Source of the DNA: Burkholderiales bacterium
Lineage (GTDB): Bacteria > Pseudomonadota > Gammaproteobacteria > Burkholderiales > Burkholderiaceae_C
NCBI GenBank assembly: GCA_016191525.1
Contig: JACPOK010000040.1
Span: 62,001 to 126,000 of the forward strand
Direction of reading: 5' to 3'
DNA length: 64,000 nucleotides
The translations under genes were made by a program, and so were the position numbers. Of this stretch, positions 1 to 8,611 are shown in pieces. Each line of letters opens with the position of its first letter. Position 1 is the first letter of the stretch. The notes under the pieces are model-generated. The model was not told where the DNA came from, did no database searches, and saw only the letters and a program-made list of their open reading frames with translations.

Positions 1-133
1 GGGCTTTTTCCCGGAGCTCCTGCTGCCGCATCAGGATGCGGGGCACGTCGGGGTGCATGGGGTCGATCTCGCGCATGGCCCACTTGTAGAACGCCTGGGC
101 AAACGCCACATGGATAAAGTTGAGTACTTTCAT
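1..133 (-). CDS. Partial unknown protein, N-terminal 44 residues
   Basis: An open frame begins with ATG at 133 and runs off the left edge of the window, so only the N-terminus is present. It starts MKVLNFIHVAFAQAFYKWAM and continues with a polar, proline-containing stretch rich in Met, Arg and Glu. I do not recognise the family. No signal peptide or membrane segment is evident in the visible part. It is separated from the exporter gene by a gap of 114 bases with no recognisable element. Confidence 0.5.
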   Translation of the reverse strand, partial: MKVLNFIHVAFAQAFYKWAMREIDPMHPDVPRILMRQQELREKA

Positions 134-247
134 GGACTGTATTGAGGCTGATTTCGGCCGGCCGCGTTGTAGGCGGGCGGCGGCTGGGCGGCTGAGCAGA
201 TGGCGACAGGCCGTGTCGGACAAATCGGACGCCGGGCGGCCCGTGGC

Positions 248-973
248 CTAGCCGCGCAGGGCGGCCCACAGCATGGTGAGCCCGGCCATCAGCAGCAGCC
301 CATCCATCAGCAGCCTGAACTTGTCGGCATCCAGCTGGCGCACATGGCGCTTGGCGATGAAGGCGCCGGCCACCAGCGAGCTGCCCACGATCAGCCCCTT
401 GCCGATGGCCTCCACCGGCAGCGCGCCCAGCGTGCGGAAGGTGATGGCCTTGGCAAAGTACACGGCCATGGAGCCCAGCGCCTCGGTGCCCAGGAAGGCG
501 CCCTTCACCAGCCCATGCATCAGGAAGAACGGCGCGTTGATGGGCCCGGTGCTCACCACGATGCCGGTGAGAAAGCCGATCACGGCGCCCACCAGCGCGA
601 TGTGCCAGCGATTGAGCCTCCAGTGCTGGCGCGCCATCCACCTGCGCACCGGGATCATCGCGATGAAAAACACGCCCAGCGCCACCTCCACGATGCCCAC
701 GGGCAACGTGAGCAGCGTGTGCGCGCCCAGGGCCGCGGCCGGCATGCCGGTGGCGGCGTAGGCCAGCGTGGTGCGCCAGTCCACCTCGTGCCACCAGGCC
801 GCCACGCGTGAGGCGTTGGCCATGATGGAGGCGATGGCCATGATGGGAACGGCTTCACGCGGGCCGAACACCAGCACCAGCGCCGGCATCAGCATGATGG
901 AGGTGCCGAAGCCCACCACGCCGCCGACGGTGCCGGCCACCAGGCCCAGGATGAGGACGAGCGCGAAGTCCAA
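248..973 (-). CDS. TauE/SafE-family membrane exporter/permease
   Basis: A 241-residue protein made almost wholly of hydrophobic helices. It has the duplicated layout of TauE/SafE (DUF81) anion permeases, including a glycine-rich first helix (GLVAGTVGGVVGFGTSIML) and a second-half repeat GAVIGFLTGIVVSTGPINA. Family members move sulfite, sulfoacetate or other organic anions across the inner membrane; the substrate here is not determined. The chosen start is TTG at 973, a few bases downstream of the hydrolase gene on the same strand, so the two are probably co-transcribed. A non-ATG start close behind another gene fits translational coupling. Confidence 0.85.
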   Translation of the reverse strand: MDFALVLILGLVAGTVGGVVGFGTSIMLMPALVLVFGPREAVPIMAIASIMANASRVAAWWHEVDWRTTLAYAATGMPAAALGAHTLLTLPVGIVEVALGVFFIAMIPVRRWMARQHWRLNRWHIALVGAVIGFLTGIVVSTGPINAPFFLMHGLVKGAFLGTEALGSMAVYFAKAITFRTLGALPVEAIGKGLIVGSSLVAGAFIAKRHVRQLDADKFRLLMDGLLLMAGLTMLWAALRG

Positions 974-974
974 G

Positions 975-2126
975 TCAGACGGCCTTCACAGCGCGTGCAT
1001 CCAGGCCGCCATCCCGTCGGCTACTTGCGTGACGAGCCCAGGCTGCCCCGCCAGGTAGTGGTTGCCGCCGGGAATGTCGATGTTGTCGGATGCGCGGGCC
1101 GCCCGCCCGCAGCCACGCATCGCGCGTGCTGGGAAAGGTGGACTGGTCGCCCGTGTAGGTGCACAGCAGCACCGGCACTTTGGTTCTGGCGAGGTTGGAC
1201 GGGCCGTCGGCCCGGCTCTTCGATGACCACTGCGACAGGAACGCGGTGAGCGAGGTGATGCGGCCCATCTGGCTGGCCGCGTAGTTCACGGCCCGCGCAC
1301 CGGCGGCGCCGTTGCCCCACACGCTGCCCAGCTGCCGGCCGTTGGCGTCCAGCGACAGGTCCAGGCAGCGCGGGTCGGCATGGGTGCGGTGGATGATGAA
1401 GGCCTGGTCGCGCGCGCTGCCCGGCGCCTGCTGTCCGCGCAGCAGTGCGAGCCGCGCCTGCACCCAGTCTTCAATGCGCTTCAGCCGTGCTTGCTGCGCC
1501 GCCTTGAAGCGCGCAAGAAATTCCGGTGTGAAGGGCGGGCCGTTGACGGGGCTGTACATGTCCAGCGCGGGGTCGGCCGCCAGCGCGTCATGCTCGTCGA
1601 TGACCGAAGGATCGATCCAGTTGCGCATCAGCGTGGAGCGGCCTTCGTGCGCCGCGCACAGGGCCAGGCCGTCCACCGGCGGCAGGTCGGCGGGCGAGAG
1701 GTTGGCCGCATCGCCGTCCAGCATGTGCTCGATGGTGAGCTGCTCCGCCTGCGCCTGGTAGAAGGCCGACAGCGATGCGCCGCCGGAGTTGCCGACCAGC
1801 ACCACCTTGCCGTAGCCCTGCGCGCGCAGGAACTGCACACCCGCGCCCAGGTCCTGGATCACGCGCTCCATCAGCAGCAGCGTGTCGTTGCCCGCGTAGC
1901 GCGAGTTCAGGCCCATGCAGGCCACGCCGCGCTCGGCCAGCGGCGCGATCAGGTAATGCCCCATGAAGTTGCTGGTGGGGTGCATCACGATGGCCGCCAC
2001 CTTCTTCGGCCCGGCGGGCTGCATCCACGCGCCGTAGATGCGCGGGCGCAGCAGCTGCAGGCCCGACTGGCTTTCCATCGCCGCGCCGGGCTTGACGTCG
2101 ATGGCGGCGAGTTTCAGTTCGGGCAT
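975..2126 (-). CDS. Alpha/beta hydrolase with apparent C-terminal frameshift
   Basis: A serine-hydrolase-like protein of 383 codons as read. It shows an alpha/beta-hydrolase N-half with the nucleophile elbow GNSGGAS (around residue 113) and preceding HPTSNFMG. Read as it stands, the last ~45 codons turn into Arg/Pro/His-rich sequence (RQHRHSRRQPLPGG). In another frame the same bases encode DNIDIPGGNHYLAG followed by a plausible end WMHAL and a stop at 986-988. The expected catalytic histidine (GNHYL) is therefore in the shifted frame. The change falls near 1091-1100 in a GC-rich run, either a real mutation or an assembly error. The gene lies upstream of the TauE-like exporter on the same strand. 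Substrate unknown. Confidence 0.7.
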   Translation of the reverse strand: MPELKLAAIDVKPGAAMESQSGLQLLRPRIYGAWMQPAGPKKVAAIVMHPTSNFMGHYLIAPLAERGVACMGLNSRYAGNDTLLLMERVIQDLGAGVQFLRAQGYGKVVLVGNSGGASLSAFYQAQAEQLTIEHMLDGDAANLSPADLPPVDGLALCAAHEGRSTLMRNWIDPSVIDEHDALAADPALDMYSPVNGPPFTPEFLARFKAAQQARLKRIEDWVQARLALLRGQQAPGSARDQAFIIHRTHADPRCLDLSLDANGRQLGSVWGNGAAGARAVNYAASQMGRITSLTAFLSQWSSKSRADGPSNLARTKVPVLLCTYTGDQSTFPSTRDAWLRAGGPRIRQHRHSRRQPLPGGAAWARHASSRRDGGLDARAVKAV

Positions 2127-2158
2127 GGCGGCATTGTCGCGATTTTTTTGTGATGGCC

Positions 2159-3058
2159 TCAGGCCTTGTAAAGGCCGACGATGGCCTGGCGCAGCCAGCG
2201 GTTGCCGGGGTCGGCCTCGAAGCGCTTGCTCCAGTGCAGCGACACCACGAAGTCGCGCAGCGGCAGCGGCGGCTCCACGATGGCGTAGCCGCCGTCCTGC
2301 GCAAAGCCCTCGGCGATGTTGCGCGGCATCACCACGGCCAGGTCGGTGGCGCGCACGATGGCGGGCAGCACCATGAAGTGCTCGGTGGTCAGGCGCAGCC
2401 GGTCCTGCAGCTGCAGCAGCTGCAGGATGCGCAGGGTGTCGGCATGGGTGCGCACGGCCACGAATTCCAGCGCTTTCAGCCCTTCCAGCAGGGCCTTGCC
2501 GGCCAGCCGCCGCCGGGTGAAGGGGTGGCCCTTGCGCAGCAGCACGATGTAGCGGTCCTTCAGCAGCTGCACGCGCTGCGTGTCCTTCACCATGGGCAGG
2601 AAACCGAACGCAAAGTCGATGCGGCCCGAATCCAGCGCATCGGTGATCTCGCCGCGCGGCAGCGGCATGGTTTCCACCTGCACGCCGGGCGCCTGCTCGC
2701 GCAGCGCCACCATCAGCTCGGGCAGGAAGCGGCCCTCGCCGATGTCGCTCATGTGGATGCGAAAGGCCCGCTTCGACTGCCGCGGCTCGAAGCCGGCCGA
2801 TTCGCCCAGCGCCTGGCCGATGGTGGCCAGCGCCTGGCGGATCGGGTCGGCCAGCCGGTTGGCGCGCGGGGTGGGCTGCACGCCGCCGGCGCCGCGCACG
2901 AACAGCGGGTCGTGGATCAGCGCACGCAGGCGCGTCAGGCCCTGGCTGGCGGCCGGCTGGGTGAGATTCAGCAGCTCGGCCGCGCGGCTGACGTTGCGCG
3001 TGGTATAGACGGTGTCGAACAGGCGCAGCAGGTTCAGGTCCAGGTCGTTGATATGCAT
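2159..3058 (-). CDS. LysR-family transcriptional regulator
   Basis: A 299-residue LysR-type regulator. The N-terminal winged helix-turn-helix spans about residues 5-65, with SRAAELLNLTQPAASQGLTR as the recognition region. The effector-binding domain follows from about residue 95. It is divergent from the indolepyruvate oxidoreductase genes with an AT-rich spacer between, the usual arrangement for a LysR protein that controls its neighbour and itself. Control of iorAB is inferred from position only. Length and domain order are normal. Confidence 0.9.
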   Translation of the reverse strand: MHINDLDLNLLRLFDTVYTTRNVSRAAELLNLTQPAASQGLTRLRALIHDPLFVRGAGGVQPTPRANRLADPIRQALATIGQALGESAGFEPRQSKRAFRIHMSDIGEGRFLPELMVALREQAPGVQVETMPLPRGEITDALDSGRIDFAFGFLPMVKDTQRVQLLKDRYIVLLRKGHPFTRRRLAGKALLEGLKALEFVAVRTHADTLRILQLLQLQDRLRLTTEHFMVLPAIVRATDLAVVMPRNIAEGFAQDGGYAIVEPPLPLRDFVVSLHWSKRFEADPGNRWLRQAIVGLYKA

Positions 3059-3146
3059 TTAATTAATATCAGTTAGTCTGCTTATTTTATTGATTAATAC
3101 CGCGCCGGCGTCCAGACTTGGCCGTTCGACTATTGGAGACAAGCGC
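3059..3146. promoter_or_regulatory. Divergent AT-rich promoter region between lysR and iorA
   Basis: This spacer is strikingly AT-rich against a GC-rich background between 3059 and about 3100. It carries two ATTAAT motifs (3062-3067 and 3093-3098), each itself palindromic, spaced by about 25 bases. It would hold the promoters of both divergent genes and the operator for the LysR protein. The part next to iorA contains TTGGAGACAAGCGC, whose GGAG is well placed as a ribosome-binding site for a GTG start at 3147. No experimental support; the operator is inferred. Confidence 0.5.
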
Positions 3147-5378
3147 GTGGAAGTTTCATTCGGCAAGGAAATCGAATCCTTGCGCCTGGGCGCGGGGGAT
3201 ACGTTCCACGGCGAAGGCATTCTGGCCATCACCAAGGCGCTGCTGCAGTCCGGCGTGGCCTACGTGGGCGGCTACCAGGGGGCGCCGGTCTCGCACCTGC
3301 TGGACGTGATGGTGCAGGCCAAGCCCTACATGGACGAGCTGGGCGTGCACGTGGAAGCCTGCGCCAATGAGGCCTCGGCCGCCGCCATGCTGGGCGCCTC
3401 CATCCACTACCCGTTGCGCGGCGCCGTCACCTGGAAGTCAATCGTCGGCACCAACGTGGCTTCGGACGCGCTGTCCAACCTGTCGTCGCCCGGCGTCAAG
3501 GGCGGCGCGCTGATCGTGGTGGGCGAGGACTACGGCGAAGGCGCCTCCGTCATCCAGGAGCGCACGCAGGCTTACGCGCTCAAGTCCAGCATGTGCCTGA
3601 TCGACCCGCGGCCGGACCTGGGCGTGATGGTGAAGATGGTGGAGCACGGCTTTCGCCTGTCGGAAGCTTCGAACATGCCCTGCATCCTGGAGCTGCGCAT
3701 CCGGGCCTGCCACGTGCGCGGAAGCTTCGAGGCCAAGGACAACCTGGCGCCGGCCATTTCCACCCGCGCGTTGATGGAAAACCCCGCCGGCTTCGACTAC
3801 ATGAAGCTGGCGCACCCGCCCGTGACATTCCGCCAGGAAAAGCTCAAGGGCGACGAACGTATCCCGGCGGCGCGCCGATACATCGCCGACAACCAGCTCA
3901 ACGATTTGCTTCCCGGCAAGCATGCTGACCTTGGCATCGTGGTGCAGGGCGGCCTGTACAACTCCCTCATCCGCAGCCTGCAGCAGCTGGGCCTGGCCAA
4001 CGCTTTTGGCGAGAGCGACATCCCGCTGCTGGTGCTGAACGTGACTTACCCGCTGGTGCCGCAGCAGGTGGCGGATTTCTGCATGGGCAAGCGCGCCGTG
4101 CTGGTGGTGGAAGAAGGCCAGCCCGAATACATAGAGCAGGACATCGCCACCCTGCTGCGCCGGCGGGACATCCAGACCCCGCTGCACGGCAAGGACCTGC
4201 TGCCCGCCGCCGGTGAGTACAGCGTGGAGGTTGTGTCCGCTGGTTTGCTTTCGTTCTGGGACCGTTATCGCCCCGTTCGGGCTGAGCCCACCCCCGTTCG
4301 GGCTGAGCCTGTCGAAGCCCAGCAGCCCTTCGACAAGCTCAGGGCGAACGGAGAGAGTGCGCGTGCCTGGCTCACCGGCAACCGCGAGCGGCGCGCCGCC
4401 GTGGCGGCGCTGCTCGACAAGCCGCTGCCCAACCGCCCGCCCAGCTTCTGCATCGGCTGCCCCGAGCGGCCGGTGTTCTCGGCCATCAAGCTGGCGCAGC
4501 AGGACGTGGGGCCGGTGCACATCGCCGCCGACATCGGCTGCCACGCCTTCGGCACCTTCGAGCCCTTTTCCATGGGCCACTCCATCCTGGGCTACGGCAT
4601 GAGCCTGGCCAGCCGCGCGGGCGTGTCGCCGATGATGCAGCGGCGCACCCTGTCGATCATGGGCGACGGCGGCTTCTGGCACAACGGCCTGCTCACGGGC
4701 GTGCAGAGTGCCCTGTTCAACAACGACGACGCGGTGCTGCTGATCTTCAAGAACGGCTACTCATCCGCCACCGGCACGCAGGAGCTGATCTCCACGCCCG
4801 GCAGCGGCGATGAGCCGATGACCAGCGAGCGCATGAAGAGCCAGACCCACACCAACACGACCATTGAATCCACCCTGCAGGGCCTGGGGGTGCAGTGGCT
4901 GCGCACCGTGCACACCTACCGTGTGGAGCAGATGCGCGAAACGCTGAAGGAGGCCTTCACCAGCGACTTCAACGGCCTGAAGGTGATCGTGGCCGAGGGC
5001 GAATGCCAGCTGGAACGCCAGCGCCGCATCAAGCCCTGGATTGCCTCGCTGCTGAAGAAGGGCAAGCGTGTCGTCCGCGTGAAATATGGCGTGGATGAGG
5101 ATGTGTGCAATGGCGACCATGCGTGCATACGGTTGTCTGGTTGCCCGACGCTGACGATCAAGGACAACCCGGATCCGCTGAAGGTGGATCCTGTTGCCGT
5201 TGTCATCGATGGGTGCGTTGGCTGTGGTCTCTGCGGAGAGAATGCGCATGCGGCGACGTTGTGCCCTTCGTTTTACCGGGCGGAGGTGATTCAGAACGCA
5301 CGGTGGCATGAGCGTCTTGTCGCGGCCGCGCGGTTGGCGGTGGTCAATGTGCTTCGGCCTTCAGAGAGGTCTCAATGA
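3147..5378 (+). CDS. iorA: Indolepyruvate ferredoxin oxidoreductase, alpha-type subunit
   Basis: A thiamine-diphosphate enzyme that oxidatively decarboxylates aryl 2-oxo acids such as indolepyruvate to arylacetyl-CoA with ferredoxin as acceptor. The N-terminal pyrimidine-binding half is followed by a TPP-binding half with GDGGFWHNG and NGYSSATG (residues ~505-545). The C-terminus has two Fe-S cysteine sets: an atypical CNGDHACIRLSGCP and a more usual CVGCGLCGENAHAATLCP. GTG at 3147 is chosen for its GGAG site; TTG at 3090 is an in-frame alternative without one. Residues ~376-402 are encoded by an inserted dispersed repeat in the linker between halves. Its ATGA end overlaps iorB. Confidence 0.9.
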   Translation: MEVSFGKEIESLRLGAGDTFHGEGILAITKALLQSGVAYVGGYQGAPVSHLLDVMVQAKPYMDELGVHVEACANEASAAAMLGASIHYPLRGAVTWKSIVGTNVASDALSNLSSPGVKGGALIVVGEDYGEGASVIQERTQAYALKSSMCLIDPRPDLGVMVKMVEHGFRLSEASNMPCILELRIRACHVRGSFEAKDNLAPAISTRALMENPAGFDYMKLAHPPVTFRQEKLKGDERIPAARRYIADNQLNDLLPGKHADLGIVVQGGLYNSLIRSLQQLGLANAFGESDIPLLVLNVTYPLVPQQVADFCMGKRAVLVVEEGQPEYIEQDIATLLRRRDIQTPLHGKDLLPAAGEYSVEVVSAGLLSFWDRYRPVRAEPTPVRAEPVEAQQPFDKLRANGESARAWLTGNRERRAAVAALLDKPLPNRPPSFCIGCPERPVFSAIKLAQQDVGPVHIAADIGCHAFGTFEPFSMGHSILGYGMSLASRAGVSPMMQRRTLSIMGDGGFWHNGLLTGVQSALFNNDDAVLLIFKNGYSSATGTQELISTPGSGDEPMTSERMKSQTHTNTTIESTLQGLGVQWLRTVHTYRVEQMRETLKEAFTSDFNGLKVIVAEGECQLERQRRIKPWIASLLKKGKRVVRVKYGVDEDVCNGDHACIRLSGCPTLTIKDNPDPLKVDPVAVVIDGCVGCGLCGENAHAATLCPSFYRAEVIQNARWHERLVAAARLAVVNVLRPSERSQ
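4273..4351 (+). repeat. REP-like inverted repeat inserted in frame in iorA
   Basis: A unit CCGTTCGGGCTGAGCC (4273-4288) is followed by a longer copy (4294-4317) ending CTGTCGAAG. An inverted partner then runs 4328-4351, starting CTTCGACAAGCTCAGG. The 24-base arms pair almost completely. The same element recurs at 42779-42844 inside ureF. It is translated without stops as a stretch containing PVRAEPVEA and FDKLRANGE, peptides that look foreign to the enzyme family. Confidence 0.9.
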
Positions 5379-6976
5379 ACGATGCAAGACCCACCAGCCT
5401 CCTCATCTGCGCACTCGGCGGCGAAGGCGGCGGTGTGCTGACCGAATGGCTGGTCGACATCGCCCGCCATGCTGGCTACGCAGCCCAGAGCACATCGATT
5501 CCCGGCGTGGCGCAAAGAACCGGTGCCACCACCTACTACCTGGAAGTCTTCCCCGTCCCGCTAAGCCAGCTGCAGGGAAAGAAGCCGGTGTTCAGCCTGA
5601 ACCCCGTGCCCGGGGCGCTCGACGCCATGGTCTCGTCCGAGCTGCTGGAAACAACACGCCAGATCGGCAACGGCATGAGCTCGCCGGAGCGCACGCTGGT
5701 CATCACATCTTCCAGCCGCACCTTCACCACGGCCGAGCGCATGCAGCTGGCCGACGGCCGGGCCGACAGTGCGGAACTGCTGAAGGTGGTGACAACGTTC
5801 AGCCGCGAGCACCATGTGTTCGACATGGGCGCGGCAGCGAAGGAATCGGGCACGGTGGTGAGCGCCGTGATGCTGGGTGCGATCGCCGGCAGCGGGCTTT
5901 TTCCGTTTCCGCGCGAGGCCTATGAAGCGGTGGTGCGCGGCGCGGACACCAGCGCGCCCGAGAAGGTGGACCGGATGGCGCAGGCCAGCCTGCGCGGCTT
6001 CTCGCGCGGGTTCGAACAGGTCAGTCAGCCCCGCGCCCAGGCCGCGCTGGTCAACGATCTGCTATCAAATGAGGAGCTGTCTACGCAGGCGCAGAGCGCT
6101 CTGCAGCCCGATTTGGCAGCAAAATTCCCGCCGCAAACCCACTTCATGCTGGGCCTGGGCCATGCCCGCATGCGCGAATACCAGGGCGACGATTACGCGC
6201 GCCTGTATGTGCAGCGAATGGAAAAAGTGCTGGCGGCCGAGCGCGAGGCGGACCCCGCCGGCGCGCATGCTTTTGCCACCACCACCGAGATGGCGCGCTG
6301 GCTGGCGCTGTGGATGGCGTTCGACGACATCGTGCGCGTCGCCGACCTGAAGAGCCGCGGCACGCGCTGGCAGCGCGTCAAGGGCGAAGTGAAGGCGGGC
6401 GACGACGACCTGCTTCAGGTCTACGACCACTTCAAGCCCGGCGCGCCCGAATTCGCCGCGCTGCTGCCCGCCTCGCTGGCCGCGGGTGTGCTGCGCTGGG
6501 ACCGCGCCCGCGTGCTCAAGGGCAAAACGCCATGGGCGCTGCCGCTGAAGATCGGAACGCATTCGGTTTTCGGGATGCTGTCCTTGCGCGTGCTGGCTTC
6601 GTTTCGCTGGCTGCGCGTGCGCGGCAGCCGCTACGCCAATGAACAGGCCATGATCGAGCAATGGCTGGACGGCGTGCTCCGGGGCACGCGCCGCCGCTGG
6701 GCGCTGGGCCATGAGATCGCCCTGTGCGGGCGCCTCATCAAGGGCTACGGCGCCACCAACGAGCGCGGCAAGGACAACCTGCTGCACGTGCTGGAGCAGC
6801 TCGCCACCTCCCAGCGGCCGGCCGAGGACGTGGCGCGCGCCATCGCCGATGCGCGTGGCGCGGCGCTGGCCGACGATGCGGGCAAGGCGCTGGATTCCAC
6901 GCTGGTGGCGCATGGCGCCCAGGCCCGCCCGGTCAAGGCCCAACCGATCCGCTTCATGCGGCGGCCCGCGCAGTGA
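5375..6976 (+). CDS. iorB: Indolepyruvate oxidoreductase, beta-type subunit with C-terminal extension
   Basis: The gamma-type oxidoreductase domain occupies about residues 1-190, beginning with a glycine-rich GGEGGGVLTEW motif. It is the partner of the thiamine-diphosphate subunit encoded just upstream (overlap ATGA at 5375-5378). At 533 residues it is far longer than the ~200-residue archaeal IorB. The extra ~300 residues resemble a domain of unknown function that often follows IorB in proteobacteria. Residues ~229-247, between the two domains, are encoded by a dispersed repeat (6061-6114). The pair should form the catalytic complex; how the extra domain contributes is unknown. Confidence 0.88.
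   Translation: MNDARPTSLLICALGGEGGGVLTEWLVDIARHAGYAAQSTSIPGVAQRTGATTYYLEVFPVPLSQLQGKKPVFSLNPVPGALDAMVSSELLETTRQIGNGMSSPERTLVITSSSRTFTTAERMQLADGRADSAELLKVVTTFSREHHVFDMGAAAKESGTVVSAVMLGAIAGSGLFPFPREAYEAVVRGADTSAPEKVDRMAQASLRGFSRGFEQVSQPRAQAALVNDLLSNEELSTQAQSALQPDLAAKFPPQTHFMLGLGHARMREYQGDDYARLYVQRMEKVLAAEREADPAGAHAFATTTEMARWLALWMAFDDIVRVADLKSRGTRWQRVKGEVKAGDDDLLQVYDHFKPGAPEFAALLPASLAAGVLRWDRARVLKGKTPWALPLKIGTHSVFGMLSLRVLASFRWLRVRGSRYANEQAMIEQWLDGVLRGTRRRWALGHEIALCGRLIKGYGATNERGKDNLLHVLEQLATSQRPAEDVARAIADARGAALADDAGKALDSTLVAHGAQARPVKAQPIRFMRRPAQ
6061..6114 (+). repeat. Copy A of a ~55-base dispersed repeat, inside iorB
   Basis: The segment begins GCTATCAAATGAGGAGCTG and ends GCGCTCTGCAGCCCGATTT. 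It aligns along its length with copies at 16186-16238 (minus, in puuD) and 48001-48052 (minus, rph/rdgB junction). All three share a GCTATCAA start, a CGCA core and GCGCTCTGCAG. In iorB it is read in a different frame from the puuD copy, which argues for a nucleic-acid repeat and not a protein motif. Confidence 0.8.
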
Positions 6977-7050
6977 GGACAAACACCGTGGCTTGCACCT
7001 TCACCTTCGTTATATAAAGTAACCTTACCCGTACCCCAAGAGGAGACATC

Positions 7051-8076
7051 ATGCGTACCTTCCGATTCGCCTTCAGCGCAGTGGCCGTGGCCGCGCTGGC
7101 CCTTGCATCCGCCGCCCAGGCCCAGGACAAGCCGGTGCAGCTCAAGCTCTCCAGCTGGGTGCCGGCGCAGCACCCGCTCAACCCCAGCCTGCAGGCCTGG
7201 GCCGACGACATCAAGAAGGCTTCCAACGGCAGCATCAGCGCCGTGCTGTTCCCCTCCGAGCAGCTGGGCAAGGCCTTTGACCACTACGACATGGCGCGCG
7301 ACGGCATCGCCGACTTCGCCTACGTGAACCCCGGCTACCAGCCCGGCCGCTTTCCCATCATGGCCGGCGCCTCGCTGCCCTTCCTGTTCGCCAACGCCAA
7401 GGGCGGCACCGCCGCCATCGACGCCTGGTACCGCAACTACGCCGCGAAGGAGATGAAGGACGTGAAGTACTGCTTCGCCTTCATCCACGACCCGGGAACC
7501 TTCCACGCGCGCAAGAAGGTCACCTCGCCCACCGACATCAAGGGCATGAAGATCCGCCCGGCCACCAGCACCATCGGCCAGATGGTCACCTCGCTGGGCG
7601 GCACCAACGTGCAGTCGTCCGCGCCCGAGGCGCGCGACATGCTGGAGCGCGGCGTGGCCGACGCCATCACCTTCCCCTGGGGCTCGATCAGCCTGTTCGG
7701 CATCGACAAGGTCACGACCTTCCACATGGACGTGCCGCTGTACGTCACGCCCTTCGTCTGGGCCATGAACCAGTCCAAGTACGACAGCATGTCGGCTGCC
7801 CAGAAGAAGGTGATCGACGACCACTGCACCACCGAGTGGGCCGAGAAGGTGGCTACGCCGTGGGCCGACTTCGAGTTTGGCGGCCGCAACAAGCTGGCCA
7901 CGCAGGCCGGCCACGAAAGCTACAAGCTCACCGCCGACCAGCTCAATGCCTGGAAGCAGGCCGTGGCGCCCGGCGAGGCGACATGGGGCGAAGGCGTGAA
8001 AAAGGCCGGCGGCGACCCCAAGGCCGTGATGGACGCGCTCAAGGCCAGCCTGGCCAAGTACAAGTCGGCCCTCTGA
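7051..8076 (+). CDS. TRAP transporter solute-binding protein, DctP family
   Basis: The periplasmic receptor of a TRAP transporter, 341 residues. It has a Sec signal peptide (MRTFRFAFSAVAVAALALA, cleavage after the AQA near residue 25). Typical DctP segments follow, such as the arginine-bearing FHARKKVTSP and DIKGMKIRPATS. A strong ribosome-binding site AAGAGGAGA precedes ATG. It is followed within 7 and 12 bases by the small and large permease genes, forming a complete Na+- or H+-coupled importer of an organic acid. Location behind iorAB suggests an aryl or 2-oxo acid substrate, but that is inference. Confidence 0.93.
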   Translation: MRTFRFAFSAVAVAALALASAAQAQDKPVQLKLSSWVPAQHPLNPSLQAWADDIKKASNGSISAVLFPSEQLGKAFDHYDMARDGIADFAYVNPGYQPGRFPIMAGASLPFLFANAKGGTAAIDAWYRNYAAKEMKDVKYCFAFIHDPGTFHARKKVTSPTDIKGMKIRPATSTIGQMVTSLGGTNVQSSAPEARDMLERGVADAITFPWGSISLFGIDKVTTFHMDVPLYVTPFVWAMNQSKYDSMSAAQKKVIDDHCTTEWAEKVATPWADFEFGGRNKLATQAGHESYKLTADQLNAWKQAVAPGEATWGEGVKKAGGDPKAVMDALKASLAKYKSAL

Positions 8077-8083
8077 TCCGGGC

Positions 8084-8599
8084 ATGAAGCGCAACCTCGC
8101 CGACCGGCTGATCAACAGCATCGAGTGGCTGGCGGCGATCTTCGTCGGCATCGTGGCGCTGAACATCTTCGCGGCCGTGGTGCTGCGCAAGTTCTTCAGC
8201 ACCTCGATCCCCGACGCGTATGACTTCGGCCGCATGCTGCTGGGCATCCTCATCTTCTGGGGCATCGCGGCCACCAGTTACCGAGGCGGCCACATCACGG
8301 TGGACCTGGTGTGGCAGGCCGCCAGCAAGCGCTGGCGCCGGGTGATCGACGTGTTCGCCACGCTGGTGCTGCTGTTCGTGGTGATCGTGCAGACCGCCAT
8401 GCTGTTCGACAAGGTCAAGGGCACCTATGTCGACAACGTGCAGACCTATGACCTGAACATTTCCACCTGGCCGTTCTATGCGGTGGCCTGGGCGGGCGAC
8501 GTGTGTGCGGTGGTGCTGATCGCCATCCGCACTTGGCGGCTGATCTTCAGCCCCGGCTCGCTGGAAGAAGAGCACGCAGAGCAACACCAGGTCGAATAA
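8084..8599 (+). CDS. TRAP transporter small permease (DctQ type)
   Basis: A 171-residue membrane protein with four predicted helices, the form expected for the small permease subunit of TRAP transporters. It includes a characteristic WGIAATSYRGGHITVDL segment in the second helix/loop region. The C-terminus is short and charged. It lies between the receptor and large-permease genes with near-contiguous spacing, so the three are one operon. Confidence 0.92.
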   Translation: MKRNLADRLINSIEWLAAIFVGIVALNIFAAVVLRKFFSTSIPDAYDFGRMLLGILIFWGIAATSYRGGHITVDLVWQAASKRWRRVIDVFATLVLLFVVIVQTAMLFDKVKGTYVDNVQTYDLNISTWPFYAVAWAGDVCAVVLIAIRTWRLIFSPGSLEEEHAEQHQVE

Positions 8600-8611
8600 G
8601 AAGAGCAACAA

